Origin: Tillandsia leiboldiana
Lineage: Eukaryota > Streptophyta > Magnoliopsida > Poales > Bromeliaceae
Direction: 5' to 3'
Assembly: GCA_029204045.2 (NCBI GenBank)
Contig: CM055067.1
Location: 21,650,838-21,714,837, forward strand
DNA: 64,000 bases
Within the stretch, counting starts at the first letter, position 1; each line of letters begins with the position of its first letter. The position numbers and the translations under genes are program-made. A model generated the notes under the pieces. That model did no database searches. It saw nothing but the letters and a program-made list of their open reading frames with translations, and was not told the origin of the DNA. Positions 41,055-52,429 of this stretch are shown here, in pieces.

Positions 41055-44000
41055 ATGCCTCCGCGGCGCATGATGCTGACGCGTTCGCAGCCTTCTTCCT
41101 CTGAGCCTGAGCAGCAGGAGTCGGGCCAGGGCCAGTAGAGTGAGGTACAGGAGCTTCGTGCCTAGATGGCCCTGATGTCGGAGGCCGTTCGACGTCAGGA
41201 GGAGGCTTCCCGGCGCTAGGAGGAGGCCATGGACCGGATGATGCATATGTTTGAGAAGAGGGCGCGGCCTGTTGTAGCACCCCTAGAGAGTTCCCCCGTA
41301 CCTTCTTCGCCTGTTGTGGCACCCCCTGTTGTACCGACGGCATCGGCAGTCCCTATTGCGTCGGTTACTAGCTGACGGCCGTCTGGGTCGGCGGGACAAT
41401 TGACCCCTGCTGAGCAGCGAGAGGTGGTAGATTTGTTGATGAGGTTTCGTCTGTTTGACCCGCCTCGTTTCTTGGGGCAGAGTTCGGAGCCGTGGGAGGC
41501 GGAGTCGTGGATCACGGCGATGGAGCGACATTTCGATAGTTTGTTTATCGAGGAGCGGTTTCAGGTTCTACCGGTGACGAACTTCTTGGAGCGCAACATC
41601 GAGGCCTGGTGGCGGCGACCTGTTGGTCCACCTGGGACTCAGCTTCTTACCTGGGCGGAGTTCCGCAGTCTACTTCTTGGAGCCTTCTTCCCGAAGAGTG
41701 TTAGGCAGAGGTTGGAGGAGCAGTTGAAGAATCTCCGACAGGGAGATCGTCCCGTGCACGCGTACATCGCAGACTTCAACCAGTTGTTGGCCAGTGTACC
41801 GCACGCGGCTAGGGACGAGGCGCATCAGATCTACATGTTCGAGCGAGGGTTACGCCGTGATATTTATCAGTTCGTCCGTTCGTGCAGATTGCAGACCTTG
41901 GATGCCTCTATGGAGCAGACACTCTATGTAGAGCGCGGGGAGGCATTGATGGACGAGGTGGCTCCAGCTCCCGCAGTGATTCCGGGGGCGAAGCGCCCAG
42001 CACTGGTTGACGAGGGACAGTCGAGTCGTCAGGGACCCCCGAGACCTCCACGATTCCATCCTCAGGGTCGTGGGTTTCAGGGGCGCCAGAGGTCATGTGC
42101 ACCCCGTCACTCTCAGCAGCAGCAGGAGCAGCGTCGACCGCCTCGGCAGCAGCAGACTCAGCAGCAGCAGCAGTCCCAGCGGCAGCCGCGCCAGGACAGA
42201 TGTGTTATCTGTGGAGGACCGTACCCACCGAGTTAGTGTACTTAGAGGCAGGGCCGTTGTTTTCGTTGCGGGCAGACTGGCCACTTCCAGGCATCATGCC
42301 CCAGAGCAGGCTTCCTAGCACCTTCGACGGCCTTAGCACCCTCTATTCCTCTTCAAGCGGCTGGACCTTCTGCGGCCTATGGTAGACCTGATCATGCTTC
42401 TTCCTCGCGACAGTCGGAGCGACGACCACCAGCACCGAGCGGGCGAGTTTATGCCGCACAGGTTGAGGATGCTTCAGTGGCCGACCATGTCGTCGCAGGT
42501 ATTATTTTGATTTCTGCAGTTCGTGCTCGAGCTCTTTTTGATACCGGTGCTTCACACTTATTCATCAGTAGAGCATTTGCATCCCTACATGGTATAGAGA
42601 TAGTTTCATTATCGCATGCATTAGAGGTTCAGATTCCAGATCATGTTTTGCATGTCGAGGAGTGTTGTAGGGCTTGCCCCGTACAGTTGGGATCTTGGAT
42701 CTTGCTGGCAGACTTGCGGCAGCTCCAGGATTTTGATGTTGTACTTGGTATGGATTGGTTGTCGCGGTATTTTGCCACCATCGACTGCAGAGAGAGAACT
42801 GTGACCCTCCGCGAGCCTGGACAGGAGGAGTTCGTCTACAGAGGCTGCCAGAGCACACTGTTCGCAGTGACCGTTTCATCGGCGAGGGCTAGGCGGATGA
42901 TGAGCAGAGGTTGTACCGCTTTCTTGGCGACTATTGTCGAGGTGCCTACGGCGGCACTGGGACTCGAGGATATCCCTATTGTCCGCGAGTTTCCAGATGT
43001 GTTCCCCCCTGAGTTGACGACTATGCTGCCGGAGAGGGAGATAGAGTTTGCGATTGACGTGGTTCCGGGAACCGCGCCAATCTCGAAGGCACCTTACAGA
43101 ATGGCACCTGCTGAGTTGAGGGAGCTGAAGGCCCAGTTACAGGATCTGATGGATAGGGGTTTTATTAGACCCAGTGTATCTCCGTGGGGAGCGCCGGTGT
43201 TGTTTGTGAAGAAGAATGATGGGTCACTTAGATTATGTGTGGATTACAGAGAGCTGAACAAAGTGACCATCCGGAACAAGTATCCTTTACCACAGATTGA
43301 TGATTTGTTTGATTAGCTGCAGGGAGCGTCGGTGTTCTCGAAGATTGATCTCCAGTCCAGTTACCACCAGTTGAGGGTGAGGGCCGAGGAGATCCCCAAG
43401 ACGGCTTTTAGATCCCGGTATGGGCATTATGAGTTCACAGTGATGCCATTTGGTTTGACTAATGCCACTGCTGCATTTATGGATTTGATGAACCGAGTAT
43501 TTCAGCCGTACTTGGACCTGTTTGTTGTGGTATTCATCGATGACATCCTGATTTACTCCCGGAGTGATATGGAGCATGAGGAGCACTTGAGGATAGTGCT
43601 GCAACTTCTGCGAAAGAATAAACTGTATGCCAAGTTTAAAAAGTGCGAGTTTTGGCTTCGGGAGGTTGCATTTTTAGGCAATATTGTATCAGCCGTAGGA
43701 GTGGCCGTGGACCCGACGAAGATTGATGCTGTTCGGGATTGGCCTAGACTGACGACGGTTACTGAGGTCCGGAGTTTCTTGGGCTTAGCAGGTTATTACC
43801 GTCGGTTTGTGGAGGGCATTGCGAAGCTCTCTACCCCTCTGACCGGTTTGACTAGGAAGGGGACAAAGTTCATTTGGACCGTGCAGTGCCAGCAGAGCTT
43901 CGAGGAGCTGAAGAGGAGATTGATTTCAGCACCGATTTTAGCATTGCCAGTGATGGGTGATGGATTTGTGATCTACAGCGACGCCTCACACAGCGGATTG

Positions 44001-45877
44001 GGTTGCGTATTGATGCAGTATGGTAGGGTAATTGCTTATCCCTCACAACAGTTAAAGGATTATGAGAAGAATTACCCTACGCATGATTTGGAGCTCGCAG
44101 CCGTTGTGTTTGCTTTGAAGTTGTGGCGGCATTACCTCTATGGAGAGCACTGCGAGATTTACACTGATCACAAGAGCTTGAAGTACTTGTTTACTCAGAA
44201 GAAACTGAACTTGAGGCAACGCCGGTGGCTAGAGCTACTGAAGGATTATGATGTGAGCATTTTGTATCATCCCGGCAAGGCCAATGTAGTGGCAGATGCT
44301 TTGAGCAGGAGGACGGTGCAGAGCTTGAGCATGATGATTACACATCAGGCACCGCTAGTCGAGCAGATGAGGCGCTTACAGATTGAGGTTGTATCCCCTG
44401 GGGTCTCTGCTAGACTTATGTCTATGGTCGTGCAGCCAACTCTGTTGGACAGGATTAGAGAGGCACAGAGTGAGGACCCCTACTTGACGAGGATCAGAGG
44501 GCAGATTCAGACAGAGCAGATAGGGGATTTTTCAGTGGATACCTCGGGAGTACTTCGGTACAGGGACCGAGTGTGTGTACCTATGGATTCTGAGATCAGA
44601 GACCAGATTTTGAGAGAGGCCCATTATACACCTTATACCATTCATTCTGGTGGTACTAAGATATATAAGGACCTCAAGGCACACTTTTGGTGGTCTGGAA
44701 TGAAGCGGGATATTGGGAGATTCGTGGCTCACTGTTTAACTTGTCAGCAAGTGAAGGCTGAGCACCGAGTTCCTGCTGGCAAGTTACAGAGTTTTCCAAT
44801 CCCCGAGTGGAAGTGGGATCACATCACCATAGATTTCATCACGGGACTGCCGAGGGCGCAGAGTGGAGCCAACGCGATTTGGGTTATCGTGGATAGACTC
44901 ACCAAGTCTGCTCACTTTCTACCCGTACAGGTGACTTGGCCATTGGAGCGACTTGCGTAGTTGTACTTGGATGAGGTGGTGAGGCTTCATGGTGTGCCCG
45001 CCTCGATTGTATCTGATAGGGACCTGAGGTTTGTATCGTATTTTTGGGGGAGTCTACAGACAGCCTTGGGGACACAGCTCCGGTTTAGCACAGCATTCCA
45101 CCCACAGACCGATGGACAGTCTGAGCGCACCATACAGACCCTTGAGGACATGTTGAGAGCGTGCGTCCTAGATTTTGGAGGAGGGTGGTACCGGCACTTA
45201 GCATTGGTTGAGTTTGTGTACAACAATAGCTATTAAGCGAGCATTCAGATGGCTCCGTTTGAAGCGTTGTATGGACGCAAGTGTCGGCCGCCCTTATATT
45301 TGAGTGATGTGGGTGAGAGGAGAACTTTGGGACCTGATTTACTGCTGGAGGCTGAAGAAAAGGTCAGATTAGTTCGCCGACATCTCGAGATAGCCCAGAG
45401 TCGACAGAGGAGCTATGCTGATACTCGGCGGCGAGACCTAGAGTTCCAGGTGGGTGATCATGTCTTTTTAAAGGTCTCACCTTCGAAAGGGGTCCGGAGA
45501 TTTGGAGTTCGTGGGAAGCTCAGTCCCCATTTTATTGGACCCTTTGAGGTACTTGGGAGAGTAGGCCCTGTTGCTTACCGTGTTGCTCTTCCTCCACGCC
45601 TGGCCGGAGTTCATGATGTTTTCCACGTCTCAGTTCTGAGGAGATATGTTTTCGATCCTTCGCACGTGATTGACTTTACTTCCCTGGAGATCGGCGAGGA
45701 CCTTGGATATGAGGAGCGCCCGTTGCGGATTTAGCTCGTGAGGTGAGGGAATTGCACAACCGGGCTATTCCATATGTGAAGATTCTATGGAGCAATCACG
45801 AGGAGCGTGAGGCCACTTGGGAGCTAGAGACGGTGATGAGAGATACCTATCCTTTCCTGTTCGAGGCTTCCGGCTGA
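41055..45877 (+). pseudogene. gag-pol: Single-frame gag-pol of D with nine nonsense codons and one frameshift
   Basis: From the ATG at 41055 one frame covers everything. The Gag core is at codons about 139-282, a zinc knuckle CFRCGQTGHFQASC at codons 402-415 and protease DTGA at codon 496. RT FIDD has its first Asp at codon 829 and RNase H SDAS at 976. Integrase has an HHCC finger and D-D-E at codons 1260, 1321 and 1357, and there is a chromodomain-like end (EATWELE). Stops are TAG at 41136, 41163, 41217, 42234, 42243, 43314 and 44958, TGA at 41373 and TAA at 45234. One base is lost near 45731, shifting the last 48 codons, which end at TGA 45875-45877. Catalytic residues are otherwise intact. 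The gene is dead unless stops are read through. Confidence 0.92.
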
Positions 45878-45923
45878 GGTACGTCTATTTGTTTTCTTAG
45901 TTTCGAGGACGAAACTTTCTTTT

Positions 45924-45935
45924 AATGGGGGAGGA
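45924..45935 (+). other. Polypurine tract of D
   Basis: AATGGGGGAGGA precedes the LTR start TGTAGTAG. AGTTTCGAGGACGAAACTTT lies just upstream, as in B and (variant) E and A. Confidence 0.85.
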
Positions 45936-47825
45936 TGTAGTAGCCCCGATCCCCGTGTTGCTTCTCCAATGACCCACGATGTGGAACACCTATTATTGGT
46001 GTGTGGACCCGCAACGCGTCAAATGGACTCGTTGGACGGACTCTGTGAGGCCTCTGGATTGAGCCTGCCCTTCAGCTGTTTTTGTCAGAATTTAGAAAGG
46101 GATTTAGGCTAATCTGAGGTCATATTTGGATTCAGTGCGGAAAAACGTCGAAAATCGGCTATTTACTTGCCTTTTTCGGAGTCCGGATGCCCAAAAACGG
46201 ACTCCCGAAAGTTTTCTGCGTATTTTGGTGCATGGGGGAAGCCGTGGACCAGCCTTGTGCCACGTGGCAGCCTCGGATTGGCCGGCGCACGCGGCGTGGT
46301 CCACAGAGTGTTGGCGCTGGTGCATGGACCGGGTGCGGGGGACACGTGGCATCCTGCGATTGGCGGGCTCTCGCGACGCGGTCCACGGAAACGCACCGGC
46401 TGGCGCATGGACCAGGGCGGGCCACGTGGCAGCCTCGGAGTGGCCGGCTCATGCACGCACGGTCCACGTGCCAGGGGGAGCAGGCGGGGCAGGTGGGGGC
46501 AGGTGACGGCCGACATGGGGGCGCCACGTGGCGCCCTGCGATTGGCGGGCGCCACCGCCCAACGGTCGGCGGTCGGGGCCACGTAGCGCACGCCTGCTGG
46601 CTCCGCACGCGCTGTCCGCTGTTCGAGACACGTGTCGGAGCCAGGAGGATTCGGGCGCTGACCGTGGGCCGGGCCGGGGGAACTGTTGGGCGCACTGTAG
46701 GCGCCCGAAAGTTCCGGGCGCCCGGAAATTGGGCCTAAAAGCCCAATAAAGGGGGATTTTGTGGGCTTTTGAGTGAGGGACTATAAATAGGCCGTGTTCT
46801 TTGGCCTTTTACCCTTTTTCCCGAACTCCTCTGCCTCTGAGCCCTATACTGACTTTGATCTTCATCTTGTTTTGCATCTTACGAAGGAGTTTCGGAATTT
46901 TTGGAGGCCGCAGCATCGACGTCTTCGGCGAGTTAGCGCAGTGCGACGTTCTTTCATTGGTGGCCCATTTCCGTCGCATTTCGGTCCACGAGGTCCACAG
47001 AGCTACCCCAAAGGAATTTTTGGACGATTTTCACGGCGTCGGATTCATTAGAGGTAAATATAAGATTTTTGTATTTTCCACTCCTCCCAGATTTGAGTTT
47101 TTTTAGGGGTTTCGGGTACATTTTTTAGCCCTATTTGCTGGTGGTTGTTCCTAGACAGCAGCACCTTGTTGGATTTTTATCTCTGCACTCGATTATTGGA
47201 ATTCGATGTTTAAGGACTCGATTGACATCTACGCTTCGCGTGAATCTCTGTCGTAGTTTTAGTGGAATTTTTGAAATTTATCTCGCAAGTGATAATTAAG
47301 TTTCTTTGGGACTGAATTTCAGCAAACTGTACACTTGAAAATTTTGTGTTGTTTGTAACTTCGGACTATATCTTTGTACCTAGGAGGAGTTTTTGAGTGT
47401 TTTTGGACCCATTGGAATTGTGGGAATTGGAGGATTATTCCCGTGTAGTTTCAGCTTTTTGGACTATATCTTTGTACCCAAGAGGAGTCACGAGCTAGAT
47501 CCCTACCAGTCTTCTTCCTGTGAGAGTAGATCTACCCTTCTGGTGATGTACTAGTACTGTCAGTGATTTTGGGATGTATCATGTATATTTTTCCGTTGAG
47601 AGCTTTAGTTTTGGAGTGACTTATGTATTGTGAGGACCTGGCATGTACTATTTGAGGATTTGTATATTTTTTTTTATTATTTCAGTAGTTTACTTTTCAG
47701 CTCTGATATCTGTATAGTGTAGTTGATCTTTTGCAGGTTAGTCGCTTCGTCTATATGGGGCTTTCCGTATGGGCGGCGGATCTGTTGGCGAGCCCGGGTC
47801 GCAGTTTCGACACCGAGGCGTGACA
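45936..47825 (+). repeat. 3' LTR of D, internally deleted
   Basis: 1890 bp. It follows the 5' LTR up to GGACT at about 47465, then jumps to the part equivalent to about 40412. At the junction are about 24 bases copied from an upstream segment (the TATATCTTTGTACC tract near 47368). The shared block and CCGT hairpin are lost by the deletion. It has three exact ERSE-like composites. Confidence 0.9.
46263..46545 (+). promoter_or_regulatory. Three exact ERSE-like composites in D 3' LTR
   Basis: CGTGG-N9-ATTGG occurs exactly at 46263-46281, 46345-46363 and 46527-46545. A fourth site at 46425 has AGTGG in place of ATTGG. The site at 46527 is exact here but mismatched in the 5' LTR (38375), so the ancestral LTR had at least three. 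Confidence 0.6.
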
Positions 47826-47830
47826 GGGTA

Positions 47831-48287
47831 CCGGTACACGGGATCTGGGTACCGGTACCCAAGCATAATTTTTCCAACCCGAGAGCTGGATTTTGCCCTG
47901 TTTAGTATGGTACCGGTACCCAAGCTCTCTTAACTCCAAACCGAGGCTCGGTTTGCCCGGTTTTACATAGGGTACCGATACCCAACCTTTGGTACCGGTA
48001 CCCAGGGATTTAGAATATTTTCTGCTTTTTCCCTCCAAACTGAGAGCTTGAATCTGGATTCTTCCACTTGCTTTCAGTACTCACTATGGAGTTCCGGTAC
48101 TCAATGCAAACCTGAAGCTTGCAAGTCTGTAGCTTCAAATTTGCGTGCCATCAACTCACTTTTCGATTCGAAGGCTTTTGCTTCGAACTGAAACACTCCG
48201 AATTCATTCGTAAACACATTTCAAACACGTTACGAGTGATTTCTCCACACTTCGCTATTTTGCGGAGTCGGTGCACTACACCCCCTA
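47831..48287 (-). other. Host sequence X, middle piece with GGTACCGGTACC palindromes
   Basis: Between D and G. GGTACCGGTACC or close forms occur five times at 47826-48003. Removing D restores one more copy across the insertion point. No ORF is supported. The palindromes resemble those of the Sirevirus LTRs in having a CCGG core, so X may be a third, minus-strand Sirevirus-like LTR. Confidence 0.45.
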
Positions 48288-50119
48288 TGTCACACCCCGG
48301 GGTCGAAACTGCGATCCGGGCTCGCCAATAGATCCGCCACCTATACGCAAAAATTTCGCATAGGCGAAGCGTCCAACCTGCAAGGATAAAACTATAGCTA
48401 CACAGATATCATAGCTATAAAATAAAATGTTGTAAAGCTCAAATCCAACACTGTACAACTGGAAATAATGATACAATATCCATCTCCCAAAAATAGAATC
48501 ATACAATATCCTCTGATACAAAATCCAAGAACCCAAACGTGGAGATAAACTAAAATAATAATACATCAGTGTACAAGCTCTCAGTACAAGTCAAATCCTC
48601 ACAATACAACAATCTCTCAAAAGTGAAACTAAAAATAATCTACTGACTGTACTACAAATCTCCAATGTGGGGGTACAGCTACTCTCCAAAGACAGGTAGG
48701 GATCTAGCTCGCGACTCCCTCGCCTCGAACAGCAACAGCAGAATCAGCAACTCCTGCAAATGACTCTGCAAAACAAAGGAGAGGAAAGAAGAAGGTGGGG
48801 AAGAACCCCCAACGGGTGTGAGAACTACACCAACACGTAGCTCTCAATGGGTACCACCACCAGGCCCGACGGTCTACCCACTAAGTCTACTAGAGGCATA
48901 AGATAACAATGCAGTAGAAACTGAACAAGAAAAGCTGGAGATACTCTACAGCTACCATGCCTCTATCTAAATGCTCAATAGGTAATACAGATGAAAAGAT
49001 ATGCAACCACTCGCACCCAAGGTGCTCAATCGACCCAATCGAACTGACTGCCTCATAGGGTCCAGTCAAGCCTGCGTCTACCTACTGCCATTACATCCAC
49101 GGATGACTGGACTTACGTAGGGCGTCCGTGACTGCCAAAACTGGCCCAGCCAGAGGGACTGCTGTAATAGCCGCTAGTTTAAAATATTTTAAGGGTCTAC
49201 TTTTGGTTCGTTATTTCCGCTTTTCGTTTCGGGGGGATTGGGGGATGATCGAATAATTTCTTATTTCCGGACAGACCGTCGGGGCCCGCGGGTATTTTTA
49301 GTTAATAGGGCTCGCGAAACGGAGAGTGGCGGCGAAATCGGTTCTGAATTCCGACGCCGGAATCTCCCGGAATAAATTCCGGAAGGTAGCTAACGGCTCA
49401 GATGGTTAACGCGGGTTATTTAGATAGACCGGACTCTAGTTCGCACCTGATTTGGACCCGTTTTAACTTGAACTGGGTTCTTTCCCTTTTACCAACTTAA
49501 CCGTTCCCGTTATTTTTCCCCGTCGTATAACTCCCCTTAAACAAACCGTAACTCCCATAACTACCCACCCCCTCTAACTACCCCTAACTACCCGTAACTC
49601 CAATAACTACCCACCCCCTCTAACTACCCTAACTACCCGTAACTCCCATAACTACCCCCTCTAACTACCCTTAACTACCCGTAACTCCCATAACTACCCA
49701 CTCCTACCCACTACCCGTAACTCCCATAACCACCCACTCCCTCTAACTACCCATTCCCCCATAACCACCCGTAACTCCCTTTAACTACCCACTCCCCTTA
49801 AACCACCACACTCCCCTTTAACTACCCGTATTCCCCACAATTCCCCTACGTACGAAACCCCATTTCCCCAACCCTTCTATTTCCCAACCAAATCCTTCCG
49901 CTTCCTCACCGACTGCACGGAGGACCCAAGAGGCGAGACCAAGGAAGGAGAAGGAGGCGTCCTCACATTCCTTGTAGCCGAACGCGCAGGCCCGGATCGC
50001 CTCTTCCTCCGACAACCGAGGTGAGCACGCTAGGGTTTTGCCTTCTCGCCCCGTTCTTGGTTGGAGCAGACGAGAGGGGGGGGGGGGGGGAAAGGAAAAA
50101 GAAGGGGGCATGGGCATCG

Positions 50120-50645
50120 CGGGAATCCGGCGCGCACGGCGGCACCGCATGCGGACTGCCGCATGCGGGCGCCGCCGCTTGCGGGCGGCACCGCATGCGG
50201 ACTGCCGCATGCGGGCGCCGCCGCTTGCGGGCGGCGCAGCATTCGGGCTGCCGCATGCGGGCTGCCGCTTGCGGGCGGCACCGCATGCGGGCTGCCGCAT
50301 GCGCGCCGCCACTTGCGGGCGGCGCCGCATGCGGGCTGCCGCATGCGGGCGCCGCCGCTTGCGGGCTGCCGCATGCGGGCGCCCCCGCATGCGGGCACGG
50401 CCGCTTGCGGGCTGCCGCATGCGGGCGCCCCCGCATGCGGGCGCGCCGCTTGCGGGCTGCCGCATGCGGGCGCGCCGCTTGCGGGCGCCTCCGCATGCGG
50501 GCACGGCCGCTTGCGGGCTGCCGCATGTGGGCGCCGCCGCTTGTGCGCCGCCGCATGCGGGCGCCGCCGCATGCGGGCGCTGCCGCTTGCGGGCACCGCC
50601 GCATGCGGGCGCCGCCGCTTGCGGGCACCTCCGCATGCGGACGGC
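50120..50645 (+). repeat. GC-rich array with GCATGC palindromes in LTR E
   Basis: Short units of CCGCATGCGGGCG and CCGCTTGCGGGCG alternate. The 5' copy has one extra 29-bp piece compared with the 3' LTR (56940-57425). All frames are open on both strands by composition. Confidence 0.85.
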
Positions 50646-51202
50646 CGCACGCTGTTAGTACACCGCCCAGCCGTGCGGGGCCAGGCGCGTACCTGTGCGT
50701 ATTATACGCAAGGTGAGAGGGCGCCGGGCGCTCTAATCATTAGTCTGACAAAGCCTTAAGTTGCTGACTCCTATATGACAGATTCGTGTAGGTCCGGGCG
50801 GGCACCCGAGACGCGAGAGAACCTTACATCAGTCAGGAGCGCGACAACAAGGTGGGTTTACGGTCGAGGCTGAGTATTATGTTGGTAATCCGACAGGGAC
50901 TTTTCATTATTTATCGGTACTAACGTTGATGGTTTCTATGATGTACTACCTTACCCCGTGATATGGTGACATGATTACTTGGATACTTGGTTACTTGGAT
51001 ACTTGGTTACTTGGATACTTGGTTACTTGGATACTTGGTTACTTGGTTACTTGGTTACTGGTTACTTATGCTCGAGCTGCGACACGCGCACCCGCGGTTT
51101 GGCCACCGCAAAGGGTGCTCTTTTCCGGAAAGGCGGTCTTTGACCCGTGTTACCCCACGAGGTGACGTAGTGGGGGGCCCCTGACCGCTGGGGGGTCTGA
51201 AG

Positions 51203-51356
51203 CAGCGATGGGACTGCCGGGATTGGATCCCGATGTAGTCAGGTGTGAGACCGCCGGGATTGGATCCCGACGCGGTCAGGTGTGGGACTGCCGGGATTGG
51301 ATCCCGATGTAGTCAGGTGTGAGACCGCCGGGATTGGATCCCGACGCGGTCAGGTG
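51203..51356 (+). repeat. 36-bp tandem repeat with internal palindrome, LTR E
   Basis: Four units alternate between two forms (GATGTAGTCAGG and GACGCGGTCAGG). Each contains CGGGAT-TGG-ATCCCG, which can form a stem. The 3' copy is at 58003-58149. Confidence 0.85.
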
Positions 51357-52138
51357 TTACAGGTGTTACCGGGGTTGCAGGTGCTACAGGTGGTACAGGT
51401 GGTTGCGAGTTACCATTACGAGTAGAGCGGTTGTTCCGGCTAGCATTACTTTGTGGCTTGGTATTACTTTACTGCTTTAGTACTATTTTGATGATAGTGT
51501 CGCTGACTACCCACTCTGTGACAGGTACCTCCAGGGGGTAGAGGTAGGCGACGGTGAGGCCGAGTTGGTAGCAGTCGGTCTGAGGGAGCCCTAGTATGCT
51601 GTTTTATTTACCTTCTCTGCATTTCATTCAGAACTGTAGGTTATTGTGTGGTTCTCGATACCCTTGTGGGGTCGTGTGGATGTTGAATTCTTTCTTTCTA
51701 CTTATGCACTACTATTTCCGTTATTGTCCCCGTTTGGCCGCTTTCAAAGCAACATGACTAGAAAAGAAAAGAACTTCGAAAACTATTTTTAAAAATCTGG
51801 GTCGTGTGGACCTGTTTTCCAAAACCTGTGGATTTATGGCATCTTTTCAAACTGTCTTCAAAAAAAAAACCTTGGGTCGTGTGGACCTGCTTTCAAAACT
51901 GTGAGTTTATCCTTTCAACTTGATTGGCCACGGGTATTGTTTAGTCTTCATGCACCGTACTACTTCGAACTGTTGTGATTAAATGGGAAAAATGATTGCT
52001 CATAATCGGCTATCGTAGCAGCCGCGACGCCGTGCATATACAGAGGAGACTCTGCCCGATTTTCGAGTAAATCTGTATATGTGGCGGGTCTGGGCACGCG
52101 CCGGGGAAGGAGGTTTCTAAACAAAAAAAAATTATTAG

Positions 52139-52155
52139 TACGCACTTTGCGCGTA
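52139..52155 (+). other. Terminal LTR hairpin, E 5' copy
   Basis: TACGC-ACTTTGC-GCGTA pairs over five bases, about 46 bp before the LTR end. The 3' copy is at 58933-58949. Confidence 0.45.
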
Positions 52156-52209
52156 TTTTGAAGTATCGTTTCCGCTAAAATAAAACCCCCGGGGCGTGAC
52201 AGATTAAGA

Positions 52210-52220
52210 TGGTATCAGAG
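52210..52220 (+). other. Primer-binding site of E (tRNA-iMet)
   Basis: TGGTATCAGAG begins 9 bases after the LTR end and is followed by AC, the same short form as in A. Confidence 0.85.
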
Positions 52221-52429
52221 ACTTTGCTTTAATCACAACAGTGACAGCCCAACATCCACCGAGATATCACACTTAACTACGAATAAATGAAATGTGCAGG
52301 GTTTAAGGGTTAAGACGTGAGAGATCGGGGAGGGGATTTGTAGATAATGTTTCTTTTCTCTCTCGATTTTACGATGATTCATCTAGCAGAGATGAGTGCT
52401 AAGCTTTGGTTGGTATGTCTGTACAAACA

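Larger units (their letters stand above)
33017..47825 (+). mobile_element. Ty3/gypsy element D (Tekay/Del-like), most complete gag-pol
   Basis: It starts TGTAGTAGCCCC at 33017, ends CGTGACA at 47825 and is flanked by gggta (33012-33016, 47826-47830). The 5' LTR is 33017-33146 plus 37910-40752, interrupted by block C; the 3' LTR is 45936-47825 and has a deletion of about 1.1 kb. The internal region holds a primer-binding site, one continuous gag-pol frame with nine nonsense codons and one frameshift, and the polypurine tract AATGGGGGAGGA. Leader and ends match B, so D represents the autonomous partner family. Confidence 0.93.
49163..52201 (+). repeat. 5' LTR of E
   Basis: In order: a C-rich strand with TAACTACCC-type repeats (49540-49850), donor-like CGAG/GTGAGC (intron start 50021), a G16 run (50075-50090), GCATGC-rich arrays (50120-50645), 16-bp TTACTTGGATACTTGG repeats (50967-51060), the palindromic cassette (51088-51155), four 36-bp repeats with CGGGATTGGATCCCG (51203-51356), acceptor-like TGTGACAG (to 51524), the long hairpin (52027-52086) and the terminal hairpin (52139-52155). 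Confidence 0.93.

Noticed and set aside
42477..43316. Separate genes for each open piece of D (41400, 42477, 43332, 44961, 45249)
   Set aside because: All pieces share one frame and together form one gag-pol with consecutive domains.
41055..45236. Programmed readthrough of TAG codons in D gag-pol
   Set aside because: Stops occur at many unrelated places including integrase, include TGA and TAA, and fit C-to-T decay; a one-base deletion is also present.
49555..49850. Interstitial telomere repeat (CCCTAAC-like strings)
   Set aside because: The strings are irregular CTAACTACCC/GTAACTCCC mixtures inside both LTRs of E, not TTTAGGG tandem units.
49818..50759. ORFs in the GCATGC arrays of LTR E (also 56625-57537)
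   Set aside because: Low-complexity Arg/Ala/Pro/Cys repeats in every frame, duplicated in both LTRs.
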